From: Methanolinea sp. UBA275
GTDB taxonomy: Archaea > Halobacteriota > Methanomicrobia > Methanomicrobiales > Methanospirillaceae
Reading direction: 5' to 3'
DNA: 49,122 nucleotides
Assembly: GCA_002506105.1 (NCBI GenBank)
Contig: DAWU01000030.1
Span: 1 to 49,122 of the forward strand
Of the stretch, positions 30,322-38,153 are shown one piece after another. Position 1 is the stretch's first letter; each line of letters begins with the position of its first letter. The position numbers were made by a program, and so were the translations under genes. The notes beneath the pieces are model-generated. The model had not been told where the DNA came from. It saw nothing but the letters and a program-made list of their open reading frames with translations, and ran no database searches.

Positions 30322-31208
30322 AGGCGTTCCACCTTCCCGTGGCAGTCGAACCTGACCTGCCCCTTCAGGTGCACCTCGTCAGGGCCTCCTCCCTTTGATG
30401 CCTGGACAAGGATATCGGCGATCTCCTCCTGCATGCATGCAGCGATCCCGACAATGCTCGTGGTGATTCTCGGGTTCACGTCAACGACATAGCACTGGTC
30501 TCCGACAACCATGTCGATGCCCACGTACCCCTGGCATCCGAGAACCTGCACTGTTTTTCTTGCGGTCTCAACGATCTCATCCTGCTTCGGATGAGAGACG
30601 GGGGTCTCCCCCCCGGTATACTGGAAGGCACCATCTTCTCCAACCGAGATATTCTGGCGGTTCACGGCCAGCAGGAGGGGGGGCTTGCCAGTGTAGAATG
30701 AACATGCGTCGCCGACGACCCGGCTTCCTACGAGACTCACGCTGAGGTGCTCCCCATCTATATATTCCTGGGCAAACTCGCCTTTCCCTGGAGTGTCATC
30801 GGTCAGCCGCACACCAACCGATCCGCAGCCCCGGGCAGGTTTCACCACTTTTTTCCCAGCGGGATCCGACTTGGGCACGGGAATGCCGTTCCGCGTGAGG
30901 ATCCGGCTGCACTGCACTTTATCGGCACATACTGCGGCATTCATGCTCCCGCACCCGATGTTGTGGGTCAGCTGCTCGATCACGGAATTGCATGAGAAGA
31001 GAAGGTGGTCGGGGGCGATGACGAGCCCGACGTCACATTCAGGGGCAAGTCTCCTGATCTCGTCAAGGAAGTCCCCCTTTTCCGGGGTGACGACCTCATA
31101 CCCGCACCGCGAGAAGCTTGTGCTGAGCACGCTGAGCATCACCTCGCCTTCAGGAGCAAGGTGGGGGTCATGGAACTGGGCGTATTCTGCGAGGAGTGCC
31201 TTCATCAT
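30318..31208 (-). CDS. mfnD: Tyramine-L-glutamate ligase MfnD (ATP-grasp)
   Basis: 296 residues with an ATP-grasp fold: AEYAQFHDPHLAPEGEVML at the N-terminus, CDVGLVIAPDHLLFSCNSVIEQ, CADKVQCSRILTRNGIPVPKS, KVVKPARGCGSVGVRL, FAQEYIDGEHLSVSL and the metal-binding ending YVGIDMV ... YVVDVNPRITTSIVG. MfnD adds glutamate to tyramine by a gamma-linkage in methanofuran biosynthesis (pathway knowledge). It is the first gene of a three-gene coupled operon (mfnD, mfnF, membrane zinc-ribbon protein) and is divergent from surE. Start at ATG 31208 or the adjacent ATG 31205. Confidence 0.87.
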   Translation of the reverse strand: MMKALLAEYAQFHDPHLAPEGEVMLSVLSTSFSRCGYEVVTPEKGDFLDEIRRLAPECDVGLVIAPDHLLFSCNSVIEQLTHNIGCGSMNAAVCADKVQCSRILTRNGIPVPKSDPAGKKVVKPARGCGSVGVRLTDDTPGKGEFAQEYIDGEHLSVSLVGSRVVGDACSFYTGKPPLLLAVNRQNISVGEDGAFQYTGGETPVSHPKQDEIVETARKTVQVLGCQGYVGIDMVVGDQCYVVDVNPRITTSIVGIAACMQEEIADILVQASKGGGPDEVHLKGQVRFDCHGKVERL

Positions 31209-31286
31209 ACAGCATGGATCACGTGGCCAGATGAGCCTGACGATCGGTCAGCTATTTCTCATTTCTCCACAAATGGGATGGTGACC

Positions 31287-32090
31287 ATGAAACCCCGGAT
31301 CCTGCTTACCAACGACGACGGTATCAACTCTGCCGGATTGTGGGCTGCATACGAAGCCCTCTCCCCCATTGCCCACGTAACGGTGGTGGCACCCGCCACC
31401 CAGCAGAGTGCGGTGGGGCGATCAATCTCGATCTTTGAACCCATCCGTGCGAACGAGGTTGAGATGAACGGGGTCAGGGCCTGGGCGGTTGGCGGAAAGC
31501 CTACCGATGCCGTGATCATCGGTCTCTATGCCCTCGATCTCCGGCCGGCGATGGTGGTGAGCGGTGTCAATATCGGTGAGAACCTCTCGTATGAGTCCAT
31601 CATGACGTCCGGAACGGTCGGGGCGGCACTTGAGGCGGCCAACCAGGGAACGCCTGCCGTTGCGTTCTCGCTCCAGGTAAAGGATCAGGGGGACAAGTTC
31701 GACGACCCGCGGAACCACGGGCAGAGTTTCGAGGAGTCGAAGCGGGTTATCAGGGAGGTCTGCTCGACTTTTCTCGACAGCCCGTTTCCTCCCGGAGCTG
31801 ACGTGATCAATGTGAACATCCCGTCAGTCGTCACCGGAAAGTACGAGGTGACCCGGCTTGGGGAGAAACTCTTTGCAACCGGTGTTGAGAAGAGGCTTGA
31901 CCCCCGTGGGAGACCGTATTTCTGGATCAACGGCCCCCTTATCCAGGATGCCGGGGAAGGGACGGATGTCCATGCCATCCGGAAGGGGAACATTTCTTTG
32001 ACACCGATTACCCTCGACTGTACGGCACAGGGGGCGTGTGACGCGCTCCGCTCCATGTTTGGTGAAAAAAGGAGGGGCGGGCATTCATGA
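31287..32090 (+). CDS. surE: 5'/3'-nucleotidase SurE
   Basis: 267 residues from ATG 31287. The N-terminus KPRILLTNDDGINSAGL holds the Asp-Asp metal site, followed by VVAPATQQSAVGRSIS, VGGKPTDAVIIGL, VVSGVNIGENL (Asn metal ligand) and TSGTVGAALEAANQGTPAVAFS. It is a metal-dependent acid phosphatase on nucleoside monophosphates (family knowledge). GGTGACC precedes the ATG; another in-frame ATG lies at 31278. It overlaps rpiA by ATGA. Confidence 0.94.
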   Translation: MKPRILLTNDDGINSAGLWAAYEALSPIAHVTVVAPATQQSAVGRSISIFEPIRANEVEMNGVRAWAVGGKPTDAVIIGLYALDLRPAMVVSGVNIGENLSYESIMTSGTVGAALEAANQGTPAVAFSLQVKDQGDKFDDPRNHGQSFEESKRVIREVCSTFLDSPFPPGADVINVNIPSVVTGKYEVTRLGEKLFATGVEKRLDPRGRPYFWINGPLIQDAGEGTDVHAIRKGNISLTPITLDCTAQGACDALRSMFGEKRRGGHS

Positions 32091-32782
32091 ACCTCACTCC
32101 TTCCGAAAAGGGGAAGAGGGACGCCGGCTTCCATGCCGCGGACTGTGTTGAGGACGGCATGGTTCTCGGGCTCGGAACGGGATCGACTGCGTACCATGCC
32201 ATGGTCAGGCTCTCGGAAAGAAGGAATGAGGAGCACTTGTCTATATCCGGGGTCCCCACGTCGCTCCAGACCGCGATCAGGGCGAGAGAACTTGGTATAC
32301 CCCTGACCACGCTCGATGACCACCCCTGTATAGACATGGCGATTGACGGGGCAGATCAGGTCGATCCTTCACTCAGGCTGATCAAGGGACGGGGAGCGGC
32401 GCTTACGAGAGAAAAGGTTGTTGCAGAGGCAGCCCGCCGGCTGGTAATCGTTGCAGATGCGGGAAAACTTGTATCGCAGCTCTCCGGCCTCGTCCCGGTC
32501 GAAGTGATCCCCTTTGCCATCACCCCTGTCATGAATGCAATCAGAGTACTAGGAGCAGATCCGCTCATCCGTGAGGGAAAAGCAAAAGACGGGCCTGTGA
32601 TCACTGATAACGGGAACTACATCCTTGATTGTCGTTTTGACGGGATCTCGAATCCCGGGGATCTCGAGGAGATGCTCACTACAATCCCGGGAATCGTGGA
32701 ATGCGGCCTCTTCTGCCGTTATGCAAAGAAAACAACCGTAATAATTGGAGAAGAAGGGGGATTCCGGGTTCTTAAGGTGTGA
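32087..32782 (+). CDS. rpiA: Ribose-5-phosphate isomerase A
   Basis: 231 residues with all RpiA hallmarks: MVLGLGTGSTAYHAM (phosphate loop), VPTSLQTAIRARELGIPL, DMAIDGADQVDPSLRLIKGRGAALTREK (catalytic Asp and Lys/Glu region) and the C-terminal EMLTTIPGIVECGLFCRYA. It interconverts ribose-5-P and ribulose-5-P, in methanogens mostly to supply ribose for nucleotides from the ribulose monophosphate route. The ATG overlaps the surE stop (32087-32090), so the two are coupled. Confidence 0.95.
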   Translation: MNLTPSEKGKRDAGFHAADCVEDGMVLGLGTGSTAYHAMVRLSERRNEEHLSISGVPTSLQTAIRARELGIPLTTLDDHPCIDMAIDGADQVDPSLRLIKGRGAALTREKVVAEAARRLVIVADAGKLVSQLSGLVPVEVIPFAITPVMNAIRVLGADPLIREGKAKDGPVITDNGNYILDCRFDGISNPGDLEEMLTTIPGIVECGLFCRYAKKTTVIIGEEGGFRVLKV

Positions 32783-32787
32783 AGTGG

Positions 32788-33162
32788 TCAGGATATAAAG
32801 TCGCGAAGCTGCTGTATCAGGTTCAACTGGTTGGTCGCCTCAGCCCGCTTCTCCTGCTCGATACCATCCATGATATCCCCTATCGGCTGGGAGAGCTTAT
32901 AGATCTTCACCGGTCTTCCCTTGTTCTCAGCCTTCGTCTCCCTGTTCTCGACCCACCGCTGCTCCATCATGCTCGCCATCGCGATGCTCACTTCAGGCTG
33001 CCTGAGGTCGGTGCCGCGTTCGATATCCCGCGATGTAGCCTCATGGGTATGGGCCAGGTAGACCAGGACTTTAGCGACGTTCTTCTTCAGTCCTATCCGC
33101 ACCAGAAGGTCGGCGAATTCTTCTTCTTTTGGTGTAAAATACATGACATTTCTGGACTTCAT
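32788..33162 (-). CDS. MarR/TrmB-like winged-helix transcription regulator
   Basis: About 124 residues from ATG 33162 (a GTG at 33171 is possible). It has a winged-helix core: FADLLVRIGLKKNVAKVLVYLAHTHEATSRDIERGTDLRQPEVSIAMASMMEQRWVENRETKAENKGRPVKIYKL, followed by a short C-terminal helix (GIEQEKRAEATNQLNLIQQLRDFI). There is no ligand-binding domain. The target is unknown; a TATA element of its own lies upstream. It is convergent with rpiA, 5 nt apart, and downstream of tbp on the same strand but separated by a terminator. Confidence 0.83.
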   Translation of the reverse strand: MKSRNVMYFTPKEEEFADLLVRIGLKKNVAKVLVYLAHTHEATSRDIERGTDLRQPEVSIAMASMMEQRWVENRETKAENKGRPVKIYKLSQPIGDIMDGIEQEKRAEATNQLNLIQQLRDFIS

Positions 33163-33197
33163 GGTGTGCACCGATTCGTATTAGTTATTGGCTTAAA

Positions 33198-33209
33198 GTA
33201 TATAAAAAG
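33198..33209 (-). promoter_or_regulatory. TATA box of the winged-helix regulator gene
   Basis: CTTTTTATATAC on the minus strand, 36-47 nt before ATG 33162. Confidence 0.55.
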
Positions 33210-33244
33210 ATTATTATTATACATATACCATTAAAGATATATAC

Positions 33245-33269
33245 AAAAAAGGAGATCAGGGACCTGATC
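33245..33269 (-). terminator. Terminator of tbp
   Basis: A 7-bp palindrome GATCAGG-GA-CCTGATC (33254-33269) overlaps the tbp stop codon and is followed on the minus strand by CTCCTTTTTTG, an intrinsic-type terminator. Confidence 0.55.
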
Positions 33270-33828
33270 AGAGCAGGCCAAGGTTCTTGAGATCGTTCAG
33301 GATCTTCTGGACTGCTTTGCGGGCATCCTCAGGCTCCTTGCCGCCGGTGATGATCAGTTTCCCGGAACCAAAGAGGAGGACTACGACCTTCGGATTCTCA
33401 AGCCTGTACACGAGGCCCGGGAACTGCTCCGGTTCGTATTCTATCCTGTCGAGATTGAACCCCACGGCGATCTTGTTCAGGTTTATTCCCGAGCCCAGAT
33501 CGGCGGAGGTGACGATGTTCTGGATCTTGTAGCTCAGCTTTTTCGGGATGTCTATCTGCAGTCCACGCAGGAGGTTCCCGAGGATCTCGAGTCCTTCGGA
33601 GAGGCTCTCGATGCTCTTTGCACCGGTCAGCACCACTTTTCCCGAACCAAAGACAAGCGCCGCGATCTTGGGCTCCTGCATCCTGATGACGACGCCGGGG
33701 AAACGCTTCTTATTATATTCGGCGTCTTTGATCTGGGAGGCCAGGGCGGGAAGATCCAGGTAATCGGTTACCTTGGCTGAGGCAACGATATTTTCAATCT
33801 TGAGAGAGTCCTCTGGCTTGACCTTCAT
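33268..33828 (-). CDS. tbp: TATA-binding protein (TBP/TFIID)
   Basis: 186 residues made of two direct repeats of the saddle fold. Repeat 1 has IENIVASAKVTDYLDLPALA, RFPGVVIRMQEPKIAALVFGSGKVVLTGAKS. Repeat 2 has IQNIVTSADLGSGINLNKIA, QFPGLVYRLENPKVVVLLFGSGKLIITGGKE. The paired phenylalanines of each FPG-V and VLFGSGK stirrup that kink the TATA box are present. There is no acidic C-terminal tail beyond NLGLL. It recruits TFB and RNA polymerase at archaeal promoters. The start codon follows a TATA element by about 25 nt, indicating leaderless mRNA. Confidence 0.97.
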   Translation of the reverse strand: MKVKPEDSLKIENIVASAKVTDYLDLPALASQIKDAEYNKKRFPGVVIRMQEPKIAALVFGSGKVVLTGAKSIESLSEGLEILGNLLRGLQIDIPKKLSYKIQNIVTSADLGSGINLNKIAVGFNLDRIEYEPEQFPGLVYRLENPKVVVLLFGSGKLIITGGKEPEDARKAVQKILNDLKNLGLL

Positions 33829-33849
33829 GTTTATAAATGCCTCAGTACA

Positions 33850-33859
33850 GTATATAAAC
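33850..33859 (-). promoter_or_regulatory. TATA box of tbp, leaderless spacing
   Basis: GTTTATATAC on the minus strand, 22-31 nt upstream of the ATG at 33828, with no ribosome binding site between. A second AT-rich word (TTTATAAAC) abuts the ATG. TBP could therefore bind at its own promoter in the usual way. Confidence 0.55.
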
Positions 33860-33957
33860 AGTTGGGTGGGGTGATGCCCATCAGGTCAGGAGAATAAAAA
33901 CCTCCCCGCGAGGGGGAACATGGATCCCTTTATTGCCTTACTTTGGAAGGAGTACGT

Positions 33958-34785
33958 ATGCAGAGGCATCGGGATTCCGCCGTGAATGAAGTGATTGCAT
34001 CAATCCTCATCGTTGCGCTTGTCATCGCGCTTGCAGTCATTATCGGGGGGATTGTCTTTGGCCTGATCGTGATCCAGCCGAAATCAGCCTATATCCCGCC
34101 CGAGGTAAAAGTGGTCAGTTACACGAACGGCACACCGCAGGCGATCAGCCTCTATTCCAGGGGAGGGGATATGGCGGTGCTCGATTCGAAAGGAGGTGCC
34201 AACTATGCCCTGGGCATTTACGTTGATACTCCCACGCTCTCGTATACTGCCGTTCCTGATGCGGGGGTAAGAACCTTCAATCCCGGTCAGACACTGTATT
34301 TGTATTACTCCACTTCCGGGTATCGTATCACTGACGATTTGACAGGAAAACAGGTACTGCCGCTTCCTGGCGGATCGATGACACTACGCATTGTTGACGA
34401 GAATGCAAAACTGCTGGTATACAACCAGGGGATGACAATTTCGGGAGGAGGGACTGTTAGTCCAACACCGACGTGTACCATGGGGACTAGCTGGGTAATT
34501 CGTAACAAATATAATGCAGATTTACATTATCGCCTTGAGATTGATCCCAGTGGACTGGTAATATCACAAGGGCCAATCCCAAAGAAAATGGAAATTCACT
34601 TATGGTATGCAATGTTGCCACCTTATAAGGCAAAACTGATCACAACAGAATCTGGAATGAGCAGTGGATCCGAATATGCTGGGCCTCTCACCTGTCAATT
34701 TACCACCTATCAACAAAATTTTCCTGGTCAAGGAGATCCTCAACCACCACAAAATAGGTATCAGCTTCAGCTTTCACTACTTTAA
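33958..34785 (+). CDS. Archaeal type IV pilin-like surface protein
   Basis: 275 residues from ATG 33958 behind GGAAGGAG. A short basic leader MQRHRD is followed by SAVNEVIASILIVALVIALAVIIGGIVFG, the Pilin-N hydrophobic helix of archaeal type IV pilins; cleavage by the class III peptidase should occur before or near SAVNE. The ectodomain is Thr/Ser/Gly-rich and secreted (VSYTNGTPQAISLYSRGGDMAVLD). The base composition changes within the gene: about 62% GC at 34141-34200 but 38-40% at 34501-34620, so the C-terminal 90-100 residues look replaced or recently acquired. Downstream DNA is equally AT-rich. Confidence 0.82.
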   Translation: MQRHRDSAVNEVIASILIVALVIALAVIIGGIVFGLIVIQPKSAYIPPEVKVVSYTNGTPQAISLYSRGGDMAVLDSKGGANYALGIYVDTPTLSYTAVPDAGVRTFNPGQTLYLYYSTSGYRITDDLTGKQVLPLPGGSMTLRIVDENAKLLVYNQGMTISGGGTVSPTPTCTMGTSWVIRNKYNADLHYRLEIDPSGLVISQGPIPKKMEIHLWYAMLPPYKAKLITTESGMSSGSEYAGPLTCQFTTYQQNFPGQGDPQPPQNRYQLQLSLL

Positions 34786-35146
34786 TTTTTTTATGAATGT
34801 GTGATAATTTGCGTTAACAATTAATGTTAAGTGGCAATCCGGTTTTTTTCATATTGTATGAATCATCCCTTTTCTTAAAAGCGAAATTTCGTTGCTGGTT
34901 TATAATTGGGAAATGAACACTTCATTCAAAAAGAGCCCCTTTGAAAAGTCACTAAACCGCCGCCGGGGCGTCCTCCGGGGGCGGCGGGGCTTATCGTATC
35001 TGGATATGAAATTGACATACCTTATTTTTCACCATGATTTGAGTCAGTAAATCATCTCAAATTTCTCGTCTTGTTTTGTTCGGAAGAATGGTAGTGAAAA
35101 ATAACCTAATATTAAGAAAAATTTTCGACGTCACTGAAGACTTCAA
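34786..35146. other. AT-rich intergenic region
   Basis: No gene seen. The low GC content continues from the 3' half of the pilin gene. It contains one conspicuous GC hairpin (34957-34987). Confidence 0.5.
34957..34987. terminator. Strong GC hairpin in AT-rich DNA
   Basis: CCGCCGCC (34957-34964) and GGCGGCGG (34980-34987) form an 8-bp GC-only stem with a 15-nt loop, itself able to pair partly. The T-tract expected of an intrinsic terminator is missing. It lies about 170 nt after the pilin stop and 160 nt beyond the TFS stop, so it could serve either, or be an isolated repeat. Confidence 0.4.
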
Positions 35147-35461
35147 TCAGTCGTATTCCCGCCAAGTATGGCCGCATTCGCAGCAGCGGAAGAAACGGAC
35201 CTCGCTCTCATCTGCCGCACGGAGCTGCCGAAGCCACCAGAATGCAAGATTGTGCTCGCATTTCGGACACTTCGTGGCGATGGTGGGAAGCGTGCGAATC
35301 TGCCCATCCTCCTCTTCAACGATAACAATCTCCCGCTCGCGCCGTTCTTTCCTGATCAGCATCTGATCATCCTTGCCGATCTTCCGGATATACCCACACT
35401 TCCGGCATTTCAGCTGACCCGCAGACGAGATCATGAGGCTCTTGCACTCCGGACAGAACAT
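35147..35461 (-). CDS. tfs: Transcription factor S (TFS, transcript cleavage factor)
   Basis: 104 residues with two zinc ribbons: CPECKSLM ... CRKCGY at the N-terminus (Rpb9-like) and CPKCEHN ... CCECGHTW at the C-terminus (TFIIS-like). The acidic finger is in RAADESEVRFF, with the adjacent Asp-Glu that stimulates RNA cleavage in the polymerase active site (family knowledge). It rescues backtracked archaeal RNA polymerase. Divergent from the archaeosortase gene. Confidence 0.95.
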   Translation of the reverse strand: MFCPECKSLMISSAGQLKCRKCGYIRKIGKDDQMLIRKERREREIVIVEEEDGQIRTLPTIATKCPKCEHNLAFWWLRQLRAADESEVRFFRCCECGHTWREYD

Positions 35462-35596
35462 GGTGCAATATTATTCGCGAGCATGCGAGATTAAGGCTTG
35501 GTTCGTTGCGGCAAAAAAATCACGGAATTTTCGCCCGATGGGGCAGTGAGGGTGTAATCGCACTCTTTTTCTCCCCTGCGATCCAATTAAGGAGGG

Positions 35597-36403
35597 ATGA
35601 AGGAGCTCCTTGTACTCTTCTCCTGCCTGTTTTTCCTGGCCTTCCTGATCCCCTGGCGATTCCGTCATTACTGTGCGGTCCTTGGATGGACTTTCATCGT
35701 GCTTTTCCTCTTCGCAGAGATCCCCTATTACCTCTCCATCAACAACATGCTCTACCCTGTAATGGCGATAATCTCGGTCCCGTTTCTCCTGATTACCGCA
35801 AAGCACCTCCTCGCCCGGGAGATGCTGGTCACCCAGCTCTCAACCGCAGCAGCCGTCGCCTTCCTCATCTACGCCCCGTTCGCGTATTCCCCGCTTGGGA
35901 ACTGGCTGATCTCGGTCGTTGTCGGGCAGACAGAATGGATGCTCCAGGCATTTGGATACCCTCCCGTTCACGAGGCCTGGAATATGATATCCAGGAATAA
36001 TTTCCGGGTGGAGATCATCCTCGCATGCACGGGAATCCAGGCAATCGCTATCATGCTCGGGGTGATAAGCGCGGTGAAGACCACCATCCGGCAGAAGGTA
36101 CTTGGATTTCTCCTTGTGGTCCCGACCATTTATATCCTGAATATCCTTCGCAACACGTCAGTGATCATCGCATATACCGAACAGTGGTTCCCATACCTCC
36201 CTGAGATCGCGGGGAATGGTGAATTCGGGTACGAGAGCTTCTTCTGGGCGCACAATGTCATCGCAGAAGGCCTTGCACTCCTCCTGCTGATCGGGATTGC
36301 ATGGGGCCTCTTCCGGCTTATCCCGGATCTTGCAGATTTTGCCATCAGGCTCGTGCAGCTCTATACCAGTGATGTCAGGAAAGCCTTCGGTAGAGGTACA
36401 TGA
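35597..36403 (+). CDS. artA: Archaeosortase (exosortase/archaeosortase family)
   Basis: 268 residues, eight or so transmembrane helices. The family active-site signature is complete: Cys144 in ILACTGIQAI, Arg185 in ILNILRNTSVI and a downstream polar FFWAHN with His219. Archaeosortases are membrane transpeptidases that cleave C-terminal sorting signals (PGF-CTERM type for ArtA) and attach the protein to an archaeal lipid (family knowledge). AAGGAGGG precedes ATG 35597. The convergent neighbour is a CDP-alcohol phosphatidyltransferase, the enzyme class that supplies the lipid headgroup for ArtA in haloarchaea. Assignment to the ArtA subfamily is by context and the CTGIQ motif. Confidence 0.88.
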   Translation: MKELLVLFSCLFFLAFLIPWRFRHYCAVLGWTFIVLFLFAEIPYYLSINNMLYPVMAIISVPFLLITAKHLLAREMLVTQLSTAAAVAFLIYAPFAYSPLGNWLISVVVGQTEWMLQAFGYPPVHEAWNMISRNNFRVEIILACTGIQAIAIMLGVISAVKTTIRQKVLGFLLVVPTIYILNILRNTSVIIAYTEQWFPYLPEIAGNGEFGYESFFWAHNVIAEGLALLLLIGIAWGLFRLIPDLADFAIRLVQLYTSDVRKAFGRGT

Positions 36404-37007
36404 TTCTCTGAAGCGCTGAGAGGTTCGTGCATACCGCGATGATGAGTACCGAGGCCCATATCAACCCGGTCAGCCCTCCAATGAGAAGGACGAGGAAGGT
36501 CTCAGGACGTCCGAAGAACCCGATTCCTTCCAGGGGATCCTCGATCTTCCCATCAATCCTCTCCTGATACCCTATCTCGGCATACACCACGGGCTTGATG
36601 AAGGTGTTCATCAATGAACCTGTGATTGCGAACGCAACCACGGCAAAATCCGCCAGTGGCGGCAATGGCAGGAGCCTCGTGATAATGGCTACCCCCGAGA
36701 GACCGATGCCAAGCAGGACCAATGCATCGACATACTTGTCTACGATCCAGTCGAACACAGCGCCGAACCGGGTCTGCTTCGCAGTCTGGCGGGCAACAGC
36801 TCCGTCAACGAGGTCAAGGACTGCAGAGAGAAACAGGGCTACGCTTCCGGCTGCAAACATCTGCCGCGAGAAGAGGTAGGCACAGAGGAGTCCAAACAGG
36901 AGGGCCAGGAGAGATACCTGGTTGGGTGTGGCTCCGATACGGCAGAAGAACGCTGCCACTGGCTCGAGGTATCGTGTGAACCGCGGCCGGAGGGCAGTAA
37001 TGTTCAT
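36375..37007 (-). CDS. CDP-alcohol phosphatidyltransferase, archaeal lipid headgroup synthesis
   Basis: 210 residues from ATG 37007 (a TTG at 37034 would add nine residues). The family signature DG-x2-AR-x8-G-x3-D-x3-D appears as DGAVARQTAKQTRFGAVFD, then VDKYVD, with about six transmembrane helices. It transfers an alcohol (inositol-phosphate, serine or glycerol) to CDP-archaeol. Which one is not readable; resemblance and context allow archaetidylinositol-phosphate or archaetidylserine synthase. Its 3' end overlaps artA by 29 nt on the opposite strand. Confidence 0.88.
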   Translation of the reverse strand: MNITALRPRFTRYLEPVAAFFCRIGATPNQVSLLALLFGLLCAYLFSRQMFAAGSVALFLSAVLDLVDGAVARQTAKQTRFGAVFDWIVDKYVDALVLLGIGLSGVAIITRLLPLPPLADFAVVAFAITGSLMNTFIKPVVYAEIGYQERIDGKIEDPLEGIGFFGRPETFLVLLIGGLTGLIWASVLIIAVCTNLSALQRIMYLYRRLS

Positions 37008-37191
37008 GCCTAAGTACCACGCCGGGTGGACCAATAATAATTGTCATTCCCCTGCATTTCTGGGAAGAGGGATTTCTGCAGTTCGCAGTGACGATAAAAC
37101 GGACAGAAGTCATCAAATAACCATGAAAATGGCCTGACAACTTCTATATGAGAGCAATACGATATCTCTTCCAAGGAGACTACGAACCGCA

Positions 37192-37908
37192 GTGCCGGAA
37201 CAAGAGAGAAGACCGCATGTGTTGATGATGTCGGAGATCACGGTGGATGGAAAGCTCACCCTCAAAAAGGGGGCATCCAGCAAGATCCTGATGAAGTATA
37301 TGGATCCTGCAACCGAGATCCTCCTCCATCGCACCAGGGCGGTATGCGATGCCATCATGGTTGGCTCAAACACGATAAAAATCGACAATTCATTCCTTAC
37401 GGTCCGCCACGTGAAGGGAAAGAGTCCGCTCCGGGTCATCCCGAGCAGCATGGCTGACATTCCCCTCGATGCCAATGTGCTCGGGCCCGATGCCCCAACA
37501 GTGGTTGCGGTCTCCGCAAAGGCCCCGGAGAGCAGGGTCGAGGCCATCAGGAACAGGGGTGTTCATGTCCTGGTCTCGGGAGAGGACAGGGTACACCTGC
37601 CGCTTCTGATGCAGCAGCTCTACGATATATTCTCTGTCCGCACCATGATGATCGAGGGAGGTCCCACCCTCAACTGGCACATGCTTCATTACCGCCTTGT
37701 CGATGAGATACGCCTCATCCATCTCCCCTTCATTGTAGGGGGTGCGGACACCCCGTCACTGGTGGGCGGGATGCACATAGAGGATGAAAACCAGATGATC
37801 CGCCTGGTCCTGAAGAACCACTATCTCTGCGGGACCAACCTTGTAACCGAGTACCGGGTCTGTTACTCAGGGGAACACACCGGGCATGAAGGCCACACGC
37901 AATCCTGA
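37192..37908 (+). CDS. 2,5-diamino-6-(ribosylamino)pyrimidinone 5'-phosphate reductase
   Basis: 238 residues of the RibD C-terminal (dihydrofolate-reductase-like) family: RPHVLMMSEITVDGKLTLKKG at the N-terminus, AVCDAIMVGSNTIKIDN, LRVIPSS, TMMIEGGPTLNWHML and HLPFIVGGADTPSLVGG. In archaea and fungi this stand-alone reductase uses NAD(P)H to reduce the ribose side chain in riboflavin, and hence F420/FAD, biosynthesis. The GTG start at 37192 places the DGK loop at the usual distance; AAGGAG lies a little far upstream (13 nt). Confidence 0.92.
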   Translation: MPEQERRPHVLMMSEITVDGKLTLKKGASSKILMKYMDPATEILLHRTRAVCDAIMVGSNTIKIDNSFLTVRHVKGKSPLRVIPSSMADIPLDANVLGPDAPTVVAVSAKAPESRVEAIRNRGVHVLVSGEDRVHLPLLMQQLYDIFSVRTMMIEGGPTLNWHMLHYRLVDEIRLIHLPFIVGGADTPSLVGGMHIEDENQMIRLVLKNHYLCGTNLVTEYRVCYSGEHTGHEGHTQS

Positions 37909-38153
37909 AGAGGCATGCATGAGAGAGAACCCTGGTCTTCTGGTTCTTCTCTTTGATTCCCTGAACATGTCCGAAGAATCAGGCGTCTCTGTGTTCATGG
38001 ATCGAATGACCTATTGTTCCGTTCGATATCTGGTGCGATGGGTATTGGCAATGGACCACTGCAGATGGCCAAAAGAGGTACTTCTCCTCATCGAATGATT
38101 GACCCCAGAGCATCCCGGGTGCCATCCACCGGGTTGAGATATTCAGGGGCGAT

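Noticed and set aside
37886..38098. 70-codon plus-strand frame after the pyrimidine reductase gene
   Set aside because: Overlaps the reductase 3' end, has no recognisable features and no conserved-looking composition; left uncalled.
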